Assembly (NCBI RefSeq): GCF_002205645.1
Contig: NZ_NIOF01000012.1
Span: forward strand, 1 to 64,000
DNA: 64,000 bases
Origin: Roseateles aquatilis
GTDB lineage: Bacteria; Pseudomonadota; Gammaproteobacteria; Burkholderiales; Burkholderiaceae_C
Direction of reading: 5' to 3'
The notes under the pieces were generated by a model, which was given only the letters and a program-made list of their open reading frames with translations, searched no databases and was not told the origin of the DNA. How positions within the stretch are numbered: position 1 is the first letter of the stretch; each line of letters opens with the position of its first letter. This document shows positions 1 through 12,021 of this stretch, in pieces. The translations under genes were made by a program, and so were the position numbers.

Positions 1-233
1 AGCGACCAGCCGTGCCCCACCGGCCCGTTGACCCCCCCGCCCGCGTACATCAGGCTCAGGTTGGGCTGCATCCCGCCGATGCCCGGCGGCACCGCGATGG
101 CCTGCCCATAGGCCGGGCTGCCCGAGCTGGAAACGCTGACCTGGGCCGCGGCGCTCGTCGCCACCACCCCTACCCCCATGGCGCATGCGAGCGCCAGCCA
201 GGCGCGCAGAGGCGCGCCAGCATGTCGAATCAT
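1..233 (-). CDS. SpvB/Tc-toxin-like secreted protein, 5' end only
   Basis: Only the first ~77 codons are present; the gene runs off the left edge. The ATG at 233 is preceded by GGGAGG. Residues 1-33 form a signal peptide (basic MIRH start, hydrophobic core, ATSAAAQ cleavage region). Next comes a segment with VPPGIGGMQPNL and VNGPVGHGWSL, the hallmark of the N-terminal SpvB/TcaC domain that also opens large RHS-type shells. In known families these are B-component toxin shells or cell-surface polymorphic toxins. Whether this protein has an ADP-ribosyltransferase, RHS repeats or another tail cannot be seen here. The fold assignment is fairly sure; the role is open. Confidence 0.7.
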   Translation of the reverse strand, partial: MIRHAGAPLRAWLALACAMGVGVVATSAAAQVSVSSSGSPAYGQAIAVPPGIGGMQPNLSLMYAGGGVNGPVGHGWS

Positions 234-341
234 GAATCCTCCCTTGTTCGCGGCCGGTGCCGCCGCGCTGTCGCCAGGAGGCGCCAGGGGCTGGTCCGCG
301 AAAAAAGCTTCTCGTTTGTTGCTGGCAAGTATCCCTGCTGG

Positions 342-356
342 CATGACACCGTCATG
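342..356. promoter_or_regulatory. dyad CATGAC-ACC-GTCATG, possible operator
   Basis: A perfect 6-bp inverted repeat with a 3-bp spacer lies in the divergent region between the SpvB-like gene and the LacI-family gene. LacI/GntR regulators bind short dyads near their own promoters, so autoregulation or control of the divergent gene is plausible. No promoter elements were assigned. Confidence 0.3.
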
Positions 357-529
357 ACTCGGTGTTTCCCCTAGATCATCCCTGCGCGGGCGATATTCGC
401 TCCCATGCGCCGATCTGGCGCGGCCCGCATCGTCCGCGCAGGGTCAGACCCGGCTCTCAAGCCGGGAGGACAGCGCTATCCTCCAGGTCGTTTTCCCCAC
501 CCTCGCGGCCGCTCCGTGCCCGCGCTTCG

Positions 530-1570
530 ATGACGCCCTTGACCGCCACCAAACGCCGCCGCGCCACCGGCCGGGTCACGCTGCACGACGTGGCGCAGGC
601 CGCCGGCGTGAGCCCGATCACCGCGTCACGCGCGCTGCGCGGCGAGCGCAGCGTGGCGACGGAACTGGTGGAGCGCGTCACCGCGGCCGTCGCGCAGCTC
701 GGCTACGTGCCGGATCCCGCGGCGCGCGCGCTGGCGTCGGCGCGCAGCAATCAGGTCGTGGTGCTGATCCCGCTGCTGTCGAACGGCCTGTTCGTCGACC
801 TGCTCGACGCAGCGCAGCGCACGCTGCTCGCCGCCGGCTATCAGAGCCTGATCGGCGTCACCCACTACCACCCCGAGGAAGAGGAGGCGCTGCTGCGCAC
901 CTACCTCATGAATCGCCCCGCCGGGCTGATCGTCACCGGCTTCGACCGCACCGACGCGGCCCGCGCGCTGATCGAGGGCAGCGGCATCCCCTGCGTGCAT
1001 GTGATGGAGAACCGCGCCGGACCCGCGTTGCCGTCGTCCGCGCTGCATTCGGTGGGCTTCTCGCAGCAGGCCGCCGGCCATGCGATGACGGCCGAGTTGA
1101 TGCGGCGCGGCTACCGGCGTATCGCGTTCGCCGCCGCGCAGCTGGACCCGCGCACGCTGCAGCGTGTCGAGGGATATCGCGCCGCGCTCGGCGACGCGCA
1201 CGATCCGGCGCTGGAGTTCATGGACGCCGCGCCCTCCTCGTTCGCGCTCGGCGCGGCGTTGCTGGACCGCGTGCTGGCGCAGGCGCCGGATGCGGATGCG
1301 ATCTTCTTCAACAACGATGACCTGGCGCAAGGCGCCCTGCTGCAGGCCTTGCGGATCGGGGTCCAGGTGCCGGGGCGCGTCGCCGTCGTCGGCTTCAACG
1401 ACCTCACCGGCGGCGATCAGATGCTGCCGCCGCTGAGCACCGTCCGCACCCCGCGTGGCGACATCGGCCTGCACGCGGCGCGGATGCTGGTGGCGCTGAT
1501 GCACGGCGAGGCCGTGCCGGAGCGCTGCGTCGACCTGGGCTTCGAGCTGGTGCTGCGAGAGAGCTGCTGA
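530..1570 (+). CDS. LacI-family transcriptional regulator (GntR-like)
   Basis: 346 aa. Residues about 14-35 carry the LacI helix-turn-helix (VTLHDVAQAAGVSPITASRA), and the rest is a periplasmic-binding-like effector domain ending in the usual family region (VAVVGFNDL, then a dimerisation segment). The ACGPxx-style DNA-binding start and the ITASRALRG element resemble gluconate repressors (GntR branch). The ATG at 530 was chosen because it puts the HTH about 14 residues from the N-terminus; upstream in-frame sequence is low-complexity and unlike the family. No sugar or gluconate genes flank it, so its targets are unknown. It is divergent from the SpvB-like gene and convergent with the DUF58 remnant. 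Confidence 0.85.
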   Translation: MTPLTATKRRRATGRVTLHDVAQAAGVSPITASRALRGERSVATELVERVTAAVAQLGYVPDPAARALASARSNQVVVLIPLLSNGLFVDLLDAAQRTLLAAGYQSLIGVTHYHPEEEEALLRTYLMNRPAGLIVTGFDRTDAARALIEGSGIPCVHVMENRAGPALPSSALHSVGFSQQAAGHAMTAELMRRGYRRIAFAAAQLDPRTLQRVEGYRAALGDAHDPALEFMDAAPSSFALGAALLDRVLAQAPDADAIFFNNDDLAQGALLQALRIGVQVPGRVAVVGFNDLTGGDQMLPPLSTVRTPRGDIGLHAARMLVALMHGEAVPERCVDLGFELVLRESC

Positions 1571-1591
1571 AGGCCGGTCGTCCGCGGCCGG

Positions 1592-2494
1592 TCAGCGGGC
1601 TGCAGCCCCGTCCCAACTGCCCAGCAGTTGCAGGCAACGGCGGCGGTGCGCCAGGCCCCGTGCCGGCGGCACGACGACGGCCCCGAGCCGCAGGCCGTAG
1701 TCGCGCCCTTGACGTTCGGCAAGCAGCACCCAGGCGGTCAGGCGGGAAGCGATCGCCTCCGGCGTGGACGCGCTCGCGTCGCCCTCACCGACAGCCGTCG
1801 CGACGTCGAGCCACACCGGCTGGCCGCCATGTCGGCCCTGGCCGTGGCCGGGCAACGGCGGCCCGTCCATTTCCGGACGGGCATACACCAGCAACTGCCG
1901 TGGCGGCGTCCACCGCGACAACGCCCGGACGACACCGAACGGATGCTGCGTCTCGATGCGCACCACCGGCAGCGCCATCGACCCGCGCGTGGCGGTCCGT
2001 ATCGGCACCAGGGCCACGCTGTAGGAATGGGGCGGCACGTCCAGCCAGCCCGACGGCCCCAACGCACCGGAACGGTCGGCGCGTTCGCCGCCGATGCCGA
2101 TGTCCCATCGGGCATGGCGGCCGGGGTTGTCCAGGCAGAGTTCGAGCATCGCCGTGTCGCCCGCGAAACACGGGGCCGGCGGCGACAGGCGCAACCGCAG
2201 GCCACGCAGCGTCTCGATGCACCGCCACAGGCATCCGAACGCGATCGTCAGCAGCAGCGCCGCGAGGCCCGCCGCCGCGATCGATCCCAGCACCGCGGCC
2301 AGGATCAGCAGCGGCGCCACCGGCACCAGCAGCGCGATGAACATCGGCGAGGGATGCAGCGTCAGGTCGCGAAGGCGCAGGACGTGGTGGTGCTCGTCCT
2401 CCGACGAGAAGACCGCCGCGTTCGCGGCGCGGTCGGCGGTGGCGAGCCGCCGTGAACGAGCGGTGAGGAACGGAAATGGAATCGGGGCGGGCAT
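1592..2494 (-). CDS. DUF58-family membrane protein lacking the signature core
   Basis: 300 aa from the ATG at 2494 (an upstream ATG at 2554 would add 20 residues). Two membrane segments near residues 50-95 are followed by a beta-rich region with QHPFGVVRALSRW and RQLLVYARPE, typical of DUF58 proteins from proteobacterial transglutaminase loci. The family then normally shows a block with R-x-Y-x-x-GD and R-x-I-x-W. Here the sequence jumps from the glycine/histidine-rich GQGRHGG to LTAWVLLAE and the normal AHRRRC tail. About 40-50 residues that define the domain are missing without a frameshift. No MoxR ATPase or TgpA-type transglutaminase is adjacent. Probably a decaying or neofunctionalised copy. 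Confidence 0.7.
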   Translation of the reverse strand: MPAPIPFPFLTARSRRLATADRAANAAVFSSEDEHHHVLRLRDLTLHPSPMFIALLVPVAPLLILAAVLGSIAAAGLAALLLTIAFGCLWRCIETLRGLRLRLSPPAPCFAGDTAMLELCLDNPGRHARWDIGIGGERADRSGALGPSGWLDVPPHSYSVALVPIRTATRGSMALPVVRIETQHPFGVVRALSRWTPPRQLLVYARPEMDGPPLPGHGQGRHGGQPVWLDVATAVGEGDASASTPEAIASRLTAWVLLAERQGRDYGLRLGAVVVPPARGLAHRRRCLQLLGSWDGAAAR

Positions 2495-2540
2495 CGTTCG
2501 GCGTGTCGGATTTGAAGCCGCCGAATGTGCCCGCCCCAGG

Positions 2541-2564
2541 GGTCGAGGCGCCATGGCCTCGACC
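2541..2564 (-). terminator. strong GC hairpin after the RND operon
   Basis: GGTCGAGGC and GCCTCGACC pair as a 9-bp stem with a 6-nt loop, 40-60 nt past the RND pump stop codon in the direction of transcription. There is no following T-run, so it is at best a weak or Rho-assisted terminator. It also lies close to the start of the DUF58 gene. Confidence 0.3.
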
Positions 2565-2603
2565 GGTCAACTCACTGCTGTCAGCTAGCGCGCATCGGTG
2601 GGT

Positions 2604-5870
<3,267 letters not shown>

Positions 5871-6008
5871 GGTGCGGGTCCCTTCTTGTAATCGTTGCCG
5901 GCGGAGCCGGAGAGGTATCGGTGTCGGGCGGCGCGCTGCCCGCCCGGGGCTCGGCCCGGGCGGCGGGGTCGCCGTCGGCCTCGCGTCGCGAGGCGGCTGA
6001 CTGGGCGA

Positions 6009-7175
6009 TTACTGGGCGACGGCGCCGCTGGCCGCCGCGCTGGCCACGCTGGCCTTGGGCGCACGGATCTCGGCGCGATCGCCTTCCTTCAGGTTGTCGA
6101 AGCGGGCACCCAGCACCTGCGTCTGCGGCGTCAGCCCGGCGAGGATCTCGACGCGGCCTTCGCGCGGGTCGCGGCGGCCGGTGGTCACGATGCGGCGCAC
6201 GAGCGTGCCCTTCTCGATCACCCAGACATGCTCCTGGCCGGACACGCTGCCCACCGCCGCGATGGGCACGGTCATGCGTTGCTTGTCGTCGGGCAGCTCG
6301 ACGCGGGCGACCGCGTACTGGCCGGCGCGGAAGTGCTCGCCGGGGTTGTCCAGGCTCAGCGTGACGCCGATCGAGCGGGTGCCCGGCTCGGCGGCCGGCG
6401 CGATGCGGGCGATGCGGGCGGTGACGGGGTCGTCCACGCCCTCGATGCGCACCTGCACCGACATGCCGGGCGACAGCTTGCCCACCTCGTGCGTGCCGAC
6501 CATGCCGGCCAGCTCCAGCTTGGACAGGTCGACGATGGTCAGCACCTGCTGCTCGGCGGCGACCTTCTCGCCGGGGAGCGCATGACGCTTGTAGACGATG
6601 CCGTCGATGGGCGAGATCAACGCGGCCTGGCGCAGCAGGACCTCGCTGGTGCCGAGCTGCGCTTGCGCCGACAGCATCTGGCCACGGGCCGATTCGAGCG
6701 TGGCGCGCGAGTTGTCGAGCGCAGTCGGCGCGATGAAGTTCTGCGAGGCCAGGCCCTGGTTGGCCTTGTACTGGCGCTCGGACTGTTCGTACTGGGCGCG
6801 GGCGGATTCGAGGCCGGCGCTGCGCTCGGCGACGCGGTGGCGCAGTTCCTCCAGATCGAGCTGGCCCAGGCTCTGGCCGCTGCGCACGCGGCTGCCCTCG
6901 CCCACCGCCAGGCTGACCAGGCTGCCGGACGCCTTGGCGCGAACGATCACCGTGTTGGGCGCGACCAGCGGGCCGGAGAACTCGATCACCCCGGGCATGC
7001 GGGCCTGATAAGGCTTGACCACTTCATTGGCCTGGAATTCCAGGGCCGGCTTGGCGTCGTCCTTCTTGGCCACGGGCGCCTCGCTCTTGCTGGTGGCGTA
7101 CACCCCGGCACCCGCCGCGAGCACCGCGATCGCCACTCCACCAATCCACCACTGCTTGCGCATGTTCTCCCCCAT
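6009..7175 (-). CDS. RND efflux periplasmic adaptor (membrane fusion protein)
   Basis: 388 aa. An N-terminal signal/anchor (WWIGGVAIAVLAAGAGVY) is followed by a lipoyl-like half-motif (VIVRAKASGSLVSLAVGEG), an alpha-hairpin (about residues 110-170, QLDLEELRHRVAERSAGL), the returning lipoyl half (ISPIDGIVYKRHALPGEKV) and beta-barrel regions. This is the order of HlyD/AcrA-type adaptors, which bridge an RND pump to an outer-membrane channel. It is the first gene of the operon and precedes the pump at 5870. No TetR- or MarR-type regulator is adjacent. Confidence 0.9.
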   Translation of the reverse strand: MGENMRKQWWIGGVAIAVLAAGAGVYATSKSEAPVAKKDDAKPALEFQANEVVKPYQARMPGVIEFSGPLVAPNTVIVRAKASGSLVSLAVGEGSRVRSGQSLGQLDLEELRHRVAERSAGLESARAQYEQSERQYKANQGLASQNFIAPTALDNSRATLESARGQMLSAQAQLGTSEVLLRQAALISPIDGIVYKRHALPGEKVAAEQQVLTIVDLSKLELAGMVGTHEVGKLSPGMSVQVRIEGVDDPVTARIARIAPAAEPGTRSIGVTLSLDNPGEHFRAGQYAVARVELPDDKQRMTVPIAAVGSVSGQEHVWVIEKGTLVRRIVTTGRRDPREGRVEILAGLTPQTQVLGARFDNLKEGDRAEIRAPKASVASAAASGAVAQ

Positions 7176-7482
7176 CCGTGAGACGGGATCACCGAGTCGA
7201 TGATCCTTGAATGGGGCGCAGTGTAGGAATCCCCAATATGGCGCGTGCCGGAACTGCGACGAATTGCAGATTGCGCGTCATGGCCTGCTTTTCTTTGCGC
7301 CTGAAATTGGCGCCGCAGACGATGAAATGCCAGCCCAGGGGATGAAGCGACCTGCTTGAGCTATTGCATTCCCCCACTGGGCATGCCAGCGGGGATAGCC
7401 TTCTCCCTATGAAACCCCACGCCGGACGGGAGCTCGGCGGACAGTTGGCGACGGGGCGAAGCGCCGCCGGATCGGGGCGGGT
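7176..7482. other. intergenic region upstream of the RND operon
   Basis: About 300 bp between the adaptor start and the aroC stop. It must hold the efflux operon promoter. I see no gene, no convincing terminator T-run and no clear operator. Confidence 0.5.
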
Positions 7483-8592
7483 TCAGCTGGCGTCGGGGCG
7501 GCTCGCCGCGATCGCGGGGATCGGCAGTTCGACCTCGGCGCACTGGGCGCGGTCCATCAGCACGTGGTCGATGACGACCAGCGCCAGCATCGCCTCGGCG
7601 ATCGGGGTGGCGCGGATGCCTACGCAGGGGTCGTGGCGGCCGAAGGTCTCGACGATGGTCGGCTCGCCGGCGCGGTTGATCGACGCCTTGGGCGCGCGGA
7701 TCGAGCTGGTGGGCTTGATCGCGATCGACACGCGCAGGTCCTGTCCGCTGGAGATCCCGCCCAGCACGCCCCCGGCGTTATTGCTGGCGAAGCCCTCGGG
7801 CGTCAACTCGTCGCCGTGCTGGCTGCCACGCTGGCGCACGCTCTCGAAGCCGGCGCCGATCTCCACGCCCTTGACCGCGTTGATGCCCATCATCGCGTAG
7901 GCGATGTCGGCGTCGAGCTTGTCGAACAGCGGCTGGCCCAGGCCGGCCGGCATGCCGGTGGCCTCGACCGTGAGGCGCGCGCCGACCGAGTCGCCGTCCT
8001 TGCGCAACTGGTCCATGTAGGCCTCCAGCGCCTCGATCTGCGAGACGTTGGCGGCGAAGAACGGGTTGTCGCCGACGTGCTCCCAGCCTTCGAAGGCCAG
8101 GTCGATCTCGCCGAGCGCCGTCATGCAGCCGCGGAACTGGACGCCCAGCTCCTGCTTCAACCACTTGCGGGCGACCGCGCCGGCCGCGACCATCGGCGCC
8201 GTCAGGCGCGCCGACGACCGCCCGCCGCCGCGCGGATCGCGCAGGCCGTACTTGCGCCAATAGGTGTAATCGGCGTGGCCGGGGCGGAAGGTGTCGAGGA
8301 TGTTGCCGTAGTCCTTGCTGCGCTGGTCGACATTGCGGATCAGCAGGCAGATCGGGGTACCGGTGGTCAGGCCCTCGTAGACGCCGGACAGGATCTCGAC
8401 CTGGTCCGGCTCCTGCCGCTGCGTGACGTGGCGCGAGGTGCCCGGGCGACGGCGGTCCAGTTCCGGCTGGATGTCCTCGACCGCCAGCGCCAGCCCGGGC
8501 GGGCAGCCGTCGATCACGCAGCCGATGGCCGGACCGTGGCTCTCGCCGAAGTTGGTGACGCGAAACAAGCTGCCGAAAGTGCTGCCGGACAT
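7483..8592 (-). CDS. aroC: chorismate synthase
   Basis: 369 aa, full length for bacterial AroC. This enzyme converts 5-enolpyruvylshikimate 3-phosphate to chorismate using reduced FMN, the last common step to the aromatic amino acids, folate and quinones. Recognisable blocks are [15 protein letters not shown] near the start, [20 protein letters not shown] (residues about 100-120), [19 protein letters not shown], and the C-terminal KPTSSI and [17 protein letters not shown]. It sits alone on the minus strand, 159 bp after the CBS-domain gene and in the same direction. Confidence 0.97.
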   Translation of the reverse strand: MSGSTFGSLFRVTNFGESHGPAIGCVIDGCPPGLALAVEDIQPELDRRRPGTSRHVTQRQEPDQVEILSGVYEGLTTGTPICLLIRNVDQRSKDYGNILDTFRPGHADYTYWRKYGLRDPRGGGRSSARLTAPMVAAGAVARKWLKQELGVQFRGCMTALGEIDLAFEGWEHVGDNPFFAANVSQIEALEAYMDQLRKDGDSVGARLTVEATGMPAGLGQPLFDKLDADIAYAMMGINAVKGVEIGAGFESVRQRGSQHGDELTPEGFASNNAGGVLGGISSGQDLRVSIAIKPTSSIRAPKASINRAGEPTIVETFGRHDPCVGIRATPIAEAMLALVVIDHVLMDRAQCAEVELPIPAIAASRPDAS

Positions 8593-8751
8593 CTGGGGAA
8601 CCCGCCGAGGCGATGAGAACGGAAGCCGCCGATTCTACGAGCCGCCCGCTCCCGCGACGACCTCGAACAGAAGCGGTCCCGCGGGACCGCCCATCGCAAT
8701 GCATGAGCAATCGGCAACCCAGCCTTCGCCGGGTGGCGGCGGCCCGGGCGC

Positions 8752-9210
8752 TCAGGACGCCTTGGCGTTGCCGTCCTCGGACGGCCAGTCGCGGATGTAG
8801 GCCTTGAGCATGCGGTTCTCGAAGTCCTGCGAATCGACGACGGTCTTGGCGACGTCGTAGAACGACACCACGCCCATCAGCTGCCGGCCGTTGAGCACCG
8901 GCATGTAGCGGGCGTGACGGCCCAGCATCATGCGGCGGACCTCGTCGATCTCGGTTTCCGGGGTGCAGGTCAGCGGGGCGTCGTCCATGACGCTGCGGAC
9001 CAGCGAGGTGCCGACGCTGCCGCCGTTCTTGACCACGGCCTGGATGACCTCGCGGAAGGTCAGCATGCCGATCAGGTCGCCGAACTCCATCACCACGAGC
9101 GATCCGATGTCGCGTTCCGACATGGTCTCCACGGCGTGGGACAGCGGCTGGTCGGGGGAAACAGTGAAGAGCGTGTTGCCCTTGACGCGCAGGATGTCTG
9201 AGACTTTCAT
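8752..9210 (-). CDS. CBS-domain pair protein
   Basis: 152 aa made of two CBS motifs and little else: the first around VSPDQPLSHAVETMSERDIG with LVVMEFGDLIGMLTFRE, the second around PETEIDEVRRMMLGRHARYM with LMGVVSFYDVAK. CBS pairs bind adenosine nucleotides and usually regulate attached or partner proteins. Stand-alone versions such as this are common in beta- and alphaproteobacteria and their targets are mostly unknown. It is divergent from metY, with a 92-bp shared upstream region. Confidence 0.88.
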   Translation of the reverse strand: MKVSDILRVKGNTLFTVSPDQPLSHAVETMSERDIGSLVVMEFGDLIGMLTFREVIQAVVKNGGSVGTSLVRSVMDDAPLTCTPETEIDEVRRMMLGRHARYMPVLNGRQLMGVVSFYDVAKTVVDSQDFENRMLKAYIRDWPSEDGNAKAS

Positions 9211-9302
9211 GGCCGACGTGGAAAGTGGCGGAAGGAAGGGCTAAGCGGCCAACATAGCACACAATGCCCGCCACTCGACAGAACGACGCGCAGGAGACAC
9301 GC

Positions 9303-10616
9303 ATGCCAGGCCCCTCAGACCCGGGTTTCGATACGTTGGCGCTACACGCCGGCGCCGCGCCCGATCCCACGACCGGCGCCCGCGCGGTACCGCTGCACCT
9401 CACGACCTCGTTCGTGTTCGAGAGCGCCGAGCATGCCGCGGGCCTGTTCAACATGGAGCGCAGCGGACACGTCTATTCGCGCTTGTCGAACCCGACCACG
9501 GCGGTGCTGGAGGAACGCATCGCCGCGCTGGACGGCGGCGTCGGCGCGATCGCCACGGCCAGCGGCCAGGCCGCGCTGCATCTGGCGATCGCGACGATCG
9601 CCAGCGCGGGCGACCACATCGTGGCGTCGAGCGCGCTGTACGGCGGCTCGCACAACCTGCTGCACTACACGCTCAGGCGCTTCGGCATCTCGACCACCTT
9701 CGTGCGCCCCGGCGACCTCGACGCCTGGCGCGCCGCGATCCGCCCCACGACCAAGCTGCTGCTGGGCGAGAGCCTGGGCAACCCCGGCCTGGACGTGCTC
9801 GACATTCCGTCGATCGCGCAGATCGCCCACGAGGCGCACCGGCCGCTGCTGGTGGACGCGACCTTCGCCACGCCCTACCTGCAGCAGCCGGTCGCGCTGG
9901 GCGCGGACCTGGTGCACCACTCGGCGACCAAGTTCCTCTGCGGCCACGGCACCGTGGTGGGCGGCCTGCTCGTTGACGGCGGGCGCTTCGATTGGGAGCG
10001 CGCCCATGCCGCCAGCGGCGGGCAGCGCCGCTTCGCCGAGCTGTGCGAACCGTACGACGGCTTCCACGGCATGGTCTTCACCGAGGAGAGCACGGTGGGC
10101 GCCTTCCTGCTGCGCGCGCGGCGCGAGGGCCTGCGCGACTTCGGCGCCTGCATGAGCCCGCACACCGCGTGGCTGATGCTGCAAGGCATCGAGACCCTGC
10201 CGCTGCGCATGCAGCGCCACGTCGCCAACGCGCAGCGGGTGGCGGAGTTCCTGGAGGCGCAGGACATCGTCGGGCGCGTCAACTATCCGGGCCTGGCCTC
10301 GCACCGCGACCACGCGCTGGCCCAGCGGCTGCTGCCCAAGGGCAGCGGCGCGGTGTTCAGCTTCGACCTGCGGGGCGGGCGCGAGCAGGGCAAGCGCTTC
10401 ATCGAATCGCTGCGGCTGTTCTCGCACCTGGCCAACGTCGGCGACGCGCGCTCGCTGGTCATCCATCCGGCGTCGACGACGCACTTCCGCATGGACGACG
10501 CCGCGCTGGCCGCGTCCGGCATCACCGCGGGCACGATCCGCCTGTCCATCGGCCTGGAGGATCCCGACGACCTGATCGCCGACCTCAAGACCGCGCTGAA
10601 GGTGGCCGCCAAATGA
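9303..10616 (+). CDS. metY: O-acetylhomoserine sulfhydrylase (PLP-dependent)
   Basis: 437 aa. It makes homocysteine from O-acetylhomoserine and sulfide in methionine synthesis. The start at 9303 is chosen because AGGAG sits 7-8 nt upstream; an in-frame ATG at 9264 has no such site. Family marks include GFDTLALHAG near the N-terminus, YSRLSNPTTAVLEERIAAL, ATASGQAA, and the PLP lysine K210 in HHSATKFLCGHG. The length, the FGACMSPHTAWLMLQGIETL segment and the SIGLEDPDDLI end fit MetY better than the shorter, succinyl-specific MetZ, but substrate choice cannot be proved by eye. It overlaps the next gene by 4 bp (ATGA). Confidence 0.9.
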   Translation: MPGPSDPGFDTLALHAGAAPDPTTGARAVPLHLTTSFVFESAEHAAGLFNMERSGHVYSRLSNPTTAVLEERIAALDGGVGAIATASGQAALHLAIATIASAGDHIVASSALYGGSHNLLHYTLRRFGISTTFVRPGDLDAWRAAIRPTTKLLLGESLGNPGLDVLDIPSIAQIAHEAHRPLLVDATFATPYLQQPVALGADLVHHSATKFLCGHGTVVGGLLVDGGRFDWERAHAASGGQRRFAELCEPYDGFHGMVFTEESTVGAFLLRARREGLRDFGACMSPHTAWLMLQGIETLPLRMQRHVANAQRVAEFLEAQDIVGRVNYPGLASHRDHALAQRLLPKGSGAVFSFDLRGGREQGKRFIESLRLFSHLANVGDARSLVIHPASTTHFRMDDAALAASGITAGTIRLSIGLEDPDDLIADLKTALKVAAK

Positions 10617-11461
10617 AGCTGACCGTCCAAGGCCGCGAGGCCTATGCCTACACCGGCGGCAAGCCGTTCGACGCCGCCCTGCCCTGCGTCGTCTTCATCC
10701 ACGGCGCGCTCAACGATCACAGCGTGTGGACGCTGCTGGCGCGCTACTTCGCGCATCACGGCCGCGCGGTGCTGGCCGTCGACCTGCCCGGGCACGGCCG
10801 CAGCGCGGGGCCGGCGTTGAGCGACGTCGAGTCGCTCGGCGGCTGGATCAACGACGTGCTGGATGCGGCGGGGGTGTCCGCCGGGGCATCGGCCGAAGCG
10901 CCAGCCGAAGCGTCGGTGGCGCTGGTCGGCCATTCGATGGGCTCGCTGATCGCGCTGGAGGCGGCGGCGCGGCGACCCGCGCGCGTGGCGCGGCTCGCGA
11001 TGGTGGGCACCGCGTGGCCGATGAAGGTCTCCGACGCGCTGCTGAGCACCTCGCGCGAGCGGCCGAAGGCGGCGATGGCGATGGTCAATGCGTTCTCGCA
11101 CGCGACGACGGCGGCCAAGCCGTCCTACCCCGGCCCCGGCGCCTGGTTGCATGGCGCCGGGCTGGCGCTGATGGAACGGCTGCAGGACGGCTACGCGGCC
11201 ACCGGCAATCTCTTCGAGCACGACTTCCAGGTCTGCGATCGCTACCAGCGCGCGCCGGAGGCGGCCGCCCAGGTGACGGCGGCCGGGCACCTCCAGACCC
11301 ATCTGATCCTGGGCGAGAAGGACGCCATGACGCCGCCCAAGGCCGCCCGGCAACTGGCGGAACTGCTGCATGCGCGCGTGCGGACGCTGCCCGCCGGGCA
11401 TTCACTGATGACCGAGGCGCCGGAAGGGATGTTGAATGCGCTCCAGGCGGCGCTGGCCTGA
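10613..11461 (+). CDS. alpha/beta-hydrolase
   Basis: 282 aa, starting at the ATGA overlap with metY. An early strand and oxyanion-hole region (VVFIHGALNDHSVW) is followed by LAVDLPGHGRS, the nucleophile elbow GHSMG with Ser108, a cap region, a late strand with LILGEKDAMTPP supplying the acid, and the catalytic His in LPAGHSLMTEAPEG. This is the complete classic fold of esterases, lipases and C-C hydrolases. Translational coupling to metY recurs in Burkholderiales; a role in removing an activated homoserine ester is possible but speculative. Confidence 0.88.
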   Translation: MKLTVQGREAYAYTGGKPFDAALPCVVFIHGALNDHSVWTLLARYFAHHGRAVLAVDLPGHGRSAGPALSDVESLGGWINDVLDAAGVSAGASAEAPAEASVALVGHSMGSLIALEAAARRPARVARLAMVGTAWPMKVSDALLSTSRERPKAAMAMVNAFSHATTAAKPSYPGPGAWLHGAGLALMERLQDGYAATGNLFEHDFQVCDRYQRAPEAAAQVTAAGHLQTHLILGEKDAMTPPKAARQLAELLHARVRTLPAGHSLMTEAPEGMLNALQAALA

Positions 11462-11525
11462 GCGCCGCACAGTTCCCTCGGACCTTCCCGAGAGGGCCGC
11501 ATGACGGCCACGCCAGGAGACGCCC

Positions 11526-11879
11526 ATGAGCACCAGCCCCCTGCCCCACGCGCCGCAGTCCTCCGAGGCGGACCGCGTCAAGGCGATGCGCAGCTTCGCG
11601 GAGTTCTATCCGTTCTACCTCGGCGAGCATCGCAACCGGACCTGCCGCCGGCTGCATTTCGTGGGCCTGACGCTGGGGCTGCTGTGCATGGGCTACGCGC
11701 TGGCGTCGCAGCGCTGGGGTTTCCTGCCCGTCGGGCTGCTGTGCGGCTACGCCTTCGCGTGGGTGGGGCACTTCGGTTTCGAGAAGAACAAGCCGGCCTC
11801 GTTCAAGCGCCCGCTGTACAGCTTCATGGGCGACTGGGTCATGTATCGGGACATCTGGCTGGGGCGGATTCCGTTCTGA
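11526..11879 (+). CDS. DUF962 / Mpo1-like membrane protein
   Basis: 117 aa. The core shows FAEFYPFYLGEHRNRTCRR, then HFVGLTLGLLCMGYAL and LPVGLLCGYAFAWVGHFGFE, ending NKPASFKRPLYSFMGDWVMY. The ordered His residues in HRN, HF and GHF within two membrane hairpins are typical of the DUF962 family. Its yeast member Mpo1 is a dioxygenase in long-chain hydroxy fatty acid oxidation. The bacterial substrate is not known. A good ribosome site (AGGAGA) precedes the ATG. Confidence 0.88.
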   Translation: MSTSPLPHAPQSSEADRVKAMRSFAEFYPFYLGEHRNRTCRRLHFVGLTLGLLCMGYALASQRWGFLPVGLLCGYAFAWVGHFGFEKNKPASFKRPLYSFMGDWVMYRDIWLGRIPF

Positions 11880-12021
11880 TCGACCGACCGATCGAGGGCG
11901 CGCGCGCCCGATCGTCATCCAGGCATCGGCGCCCGGCGACGCATCCCCTGTCCCGGGGGAGCGTCACGACGGCTGAAAGACGCGCGGCCCATAATGGTCC
12001 GCCACCCGTGGAAGCGAATAC

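Noticed and set aside
9303-10616. Annotation as O-succinylhomoserine sulfhydrylase (MetZ)
   Set aside because: Length and C-terminal blocks fit MetY better; MetZ proteins are shorter. Substrate is still unproved.
11473-11495. CCCTCGG...CCGAGAGGG hairpin as terminator after the hydrolase gene
   Set aside because: No T-run on either side and it lies just before the ribosome site of the DUF962 gene; not convincing.
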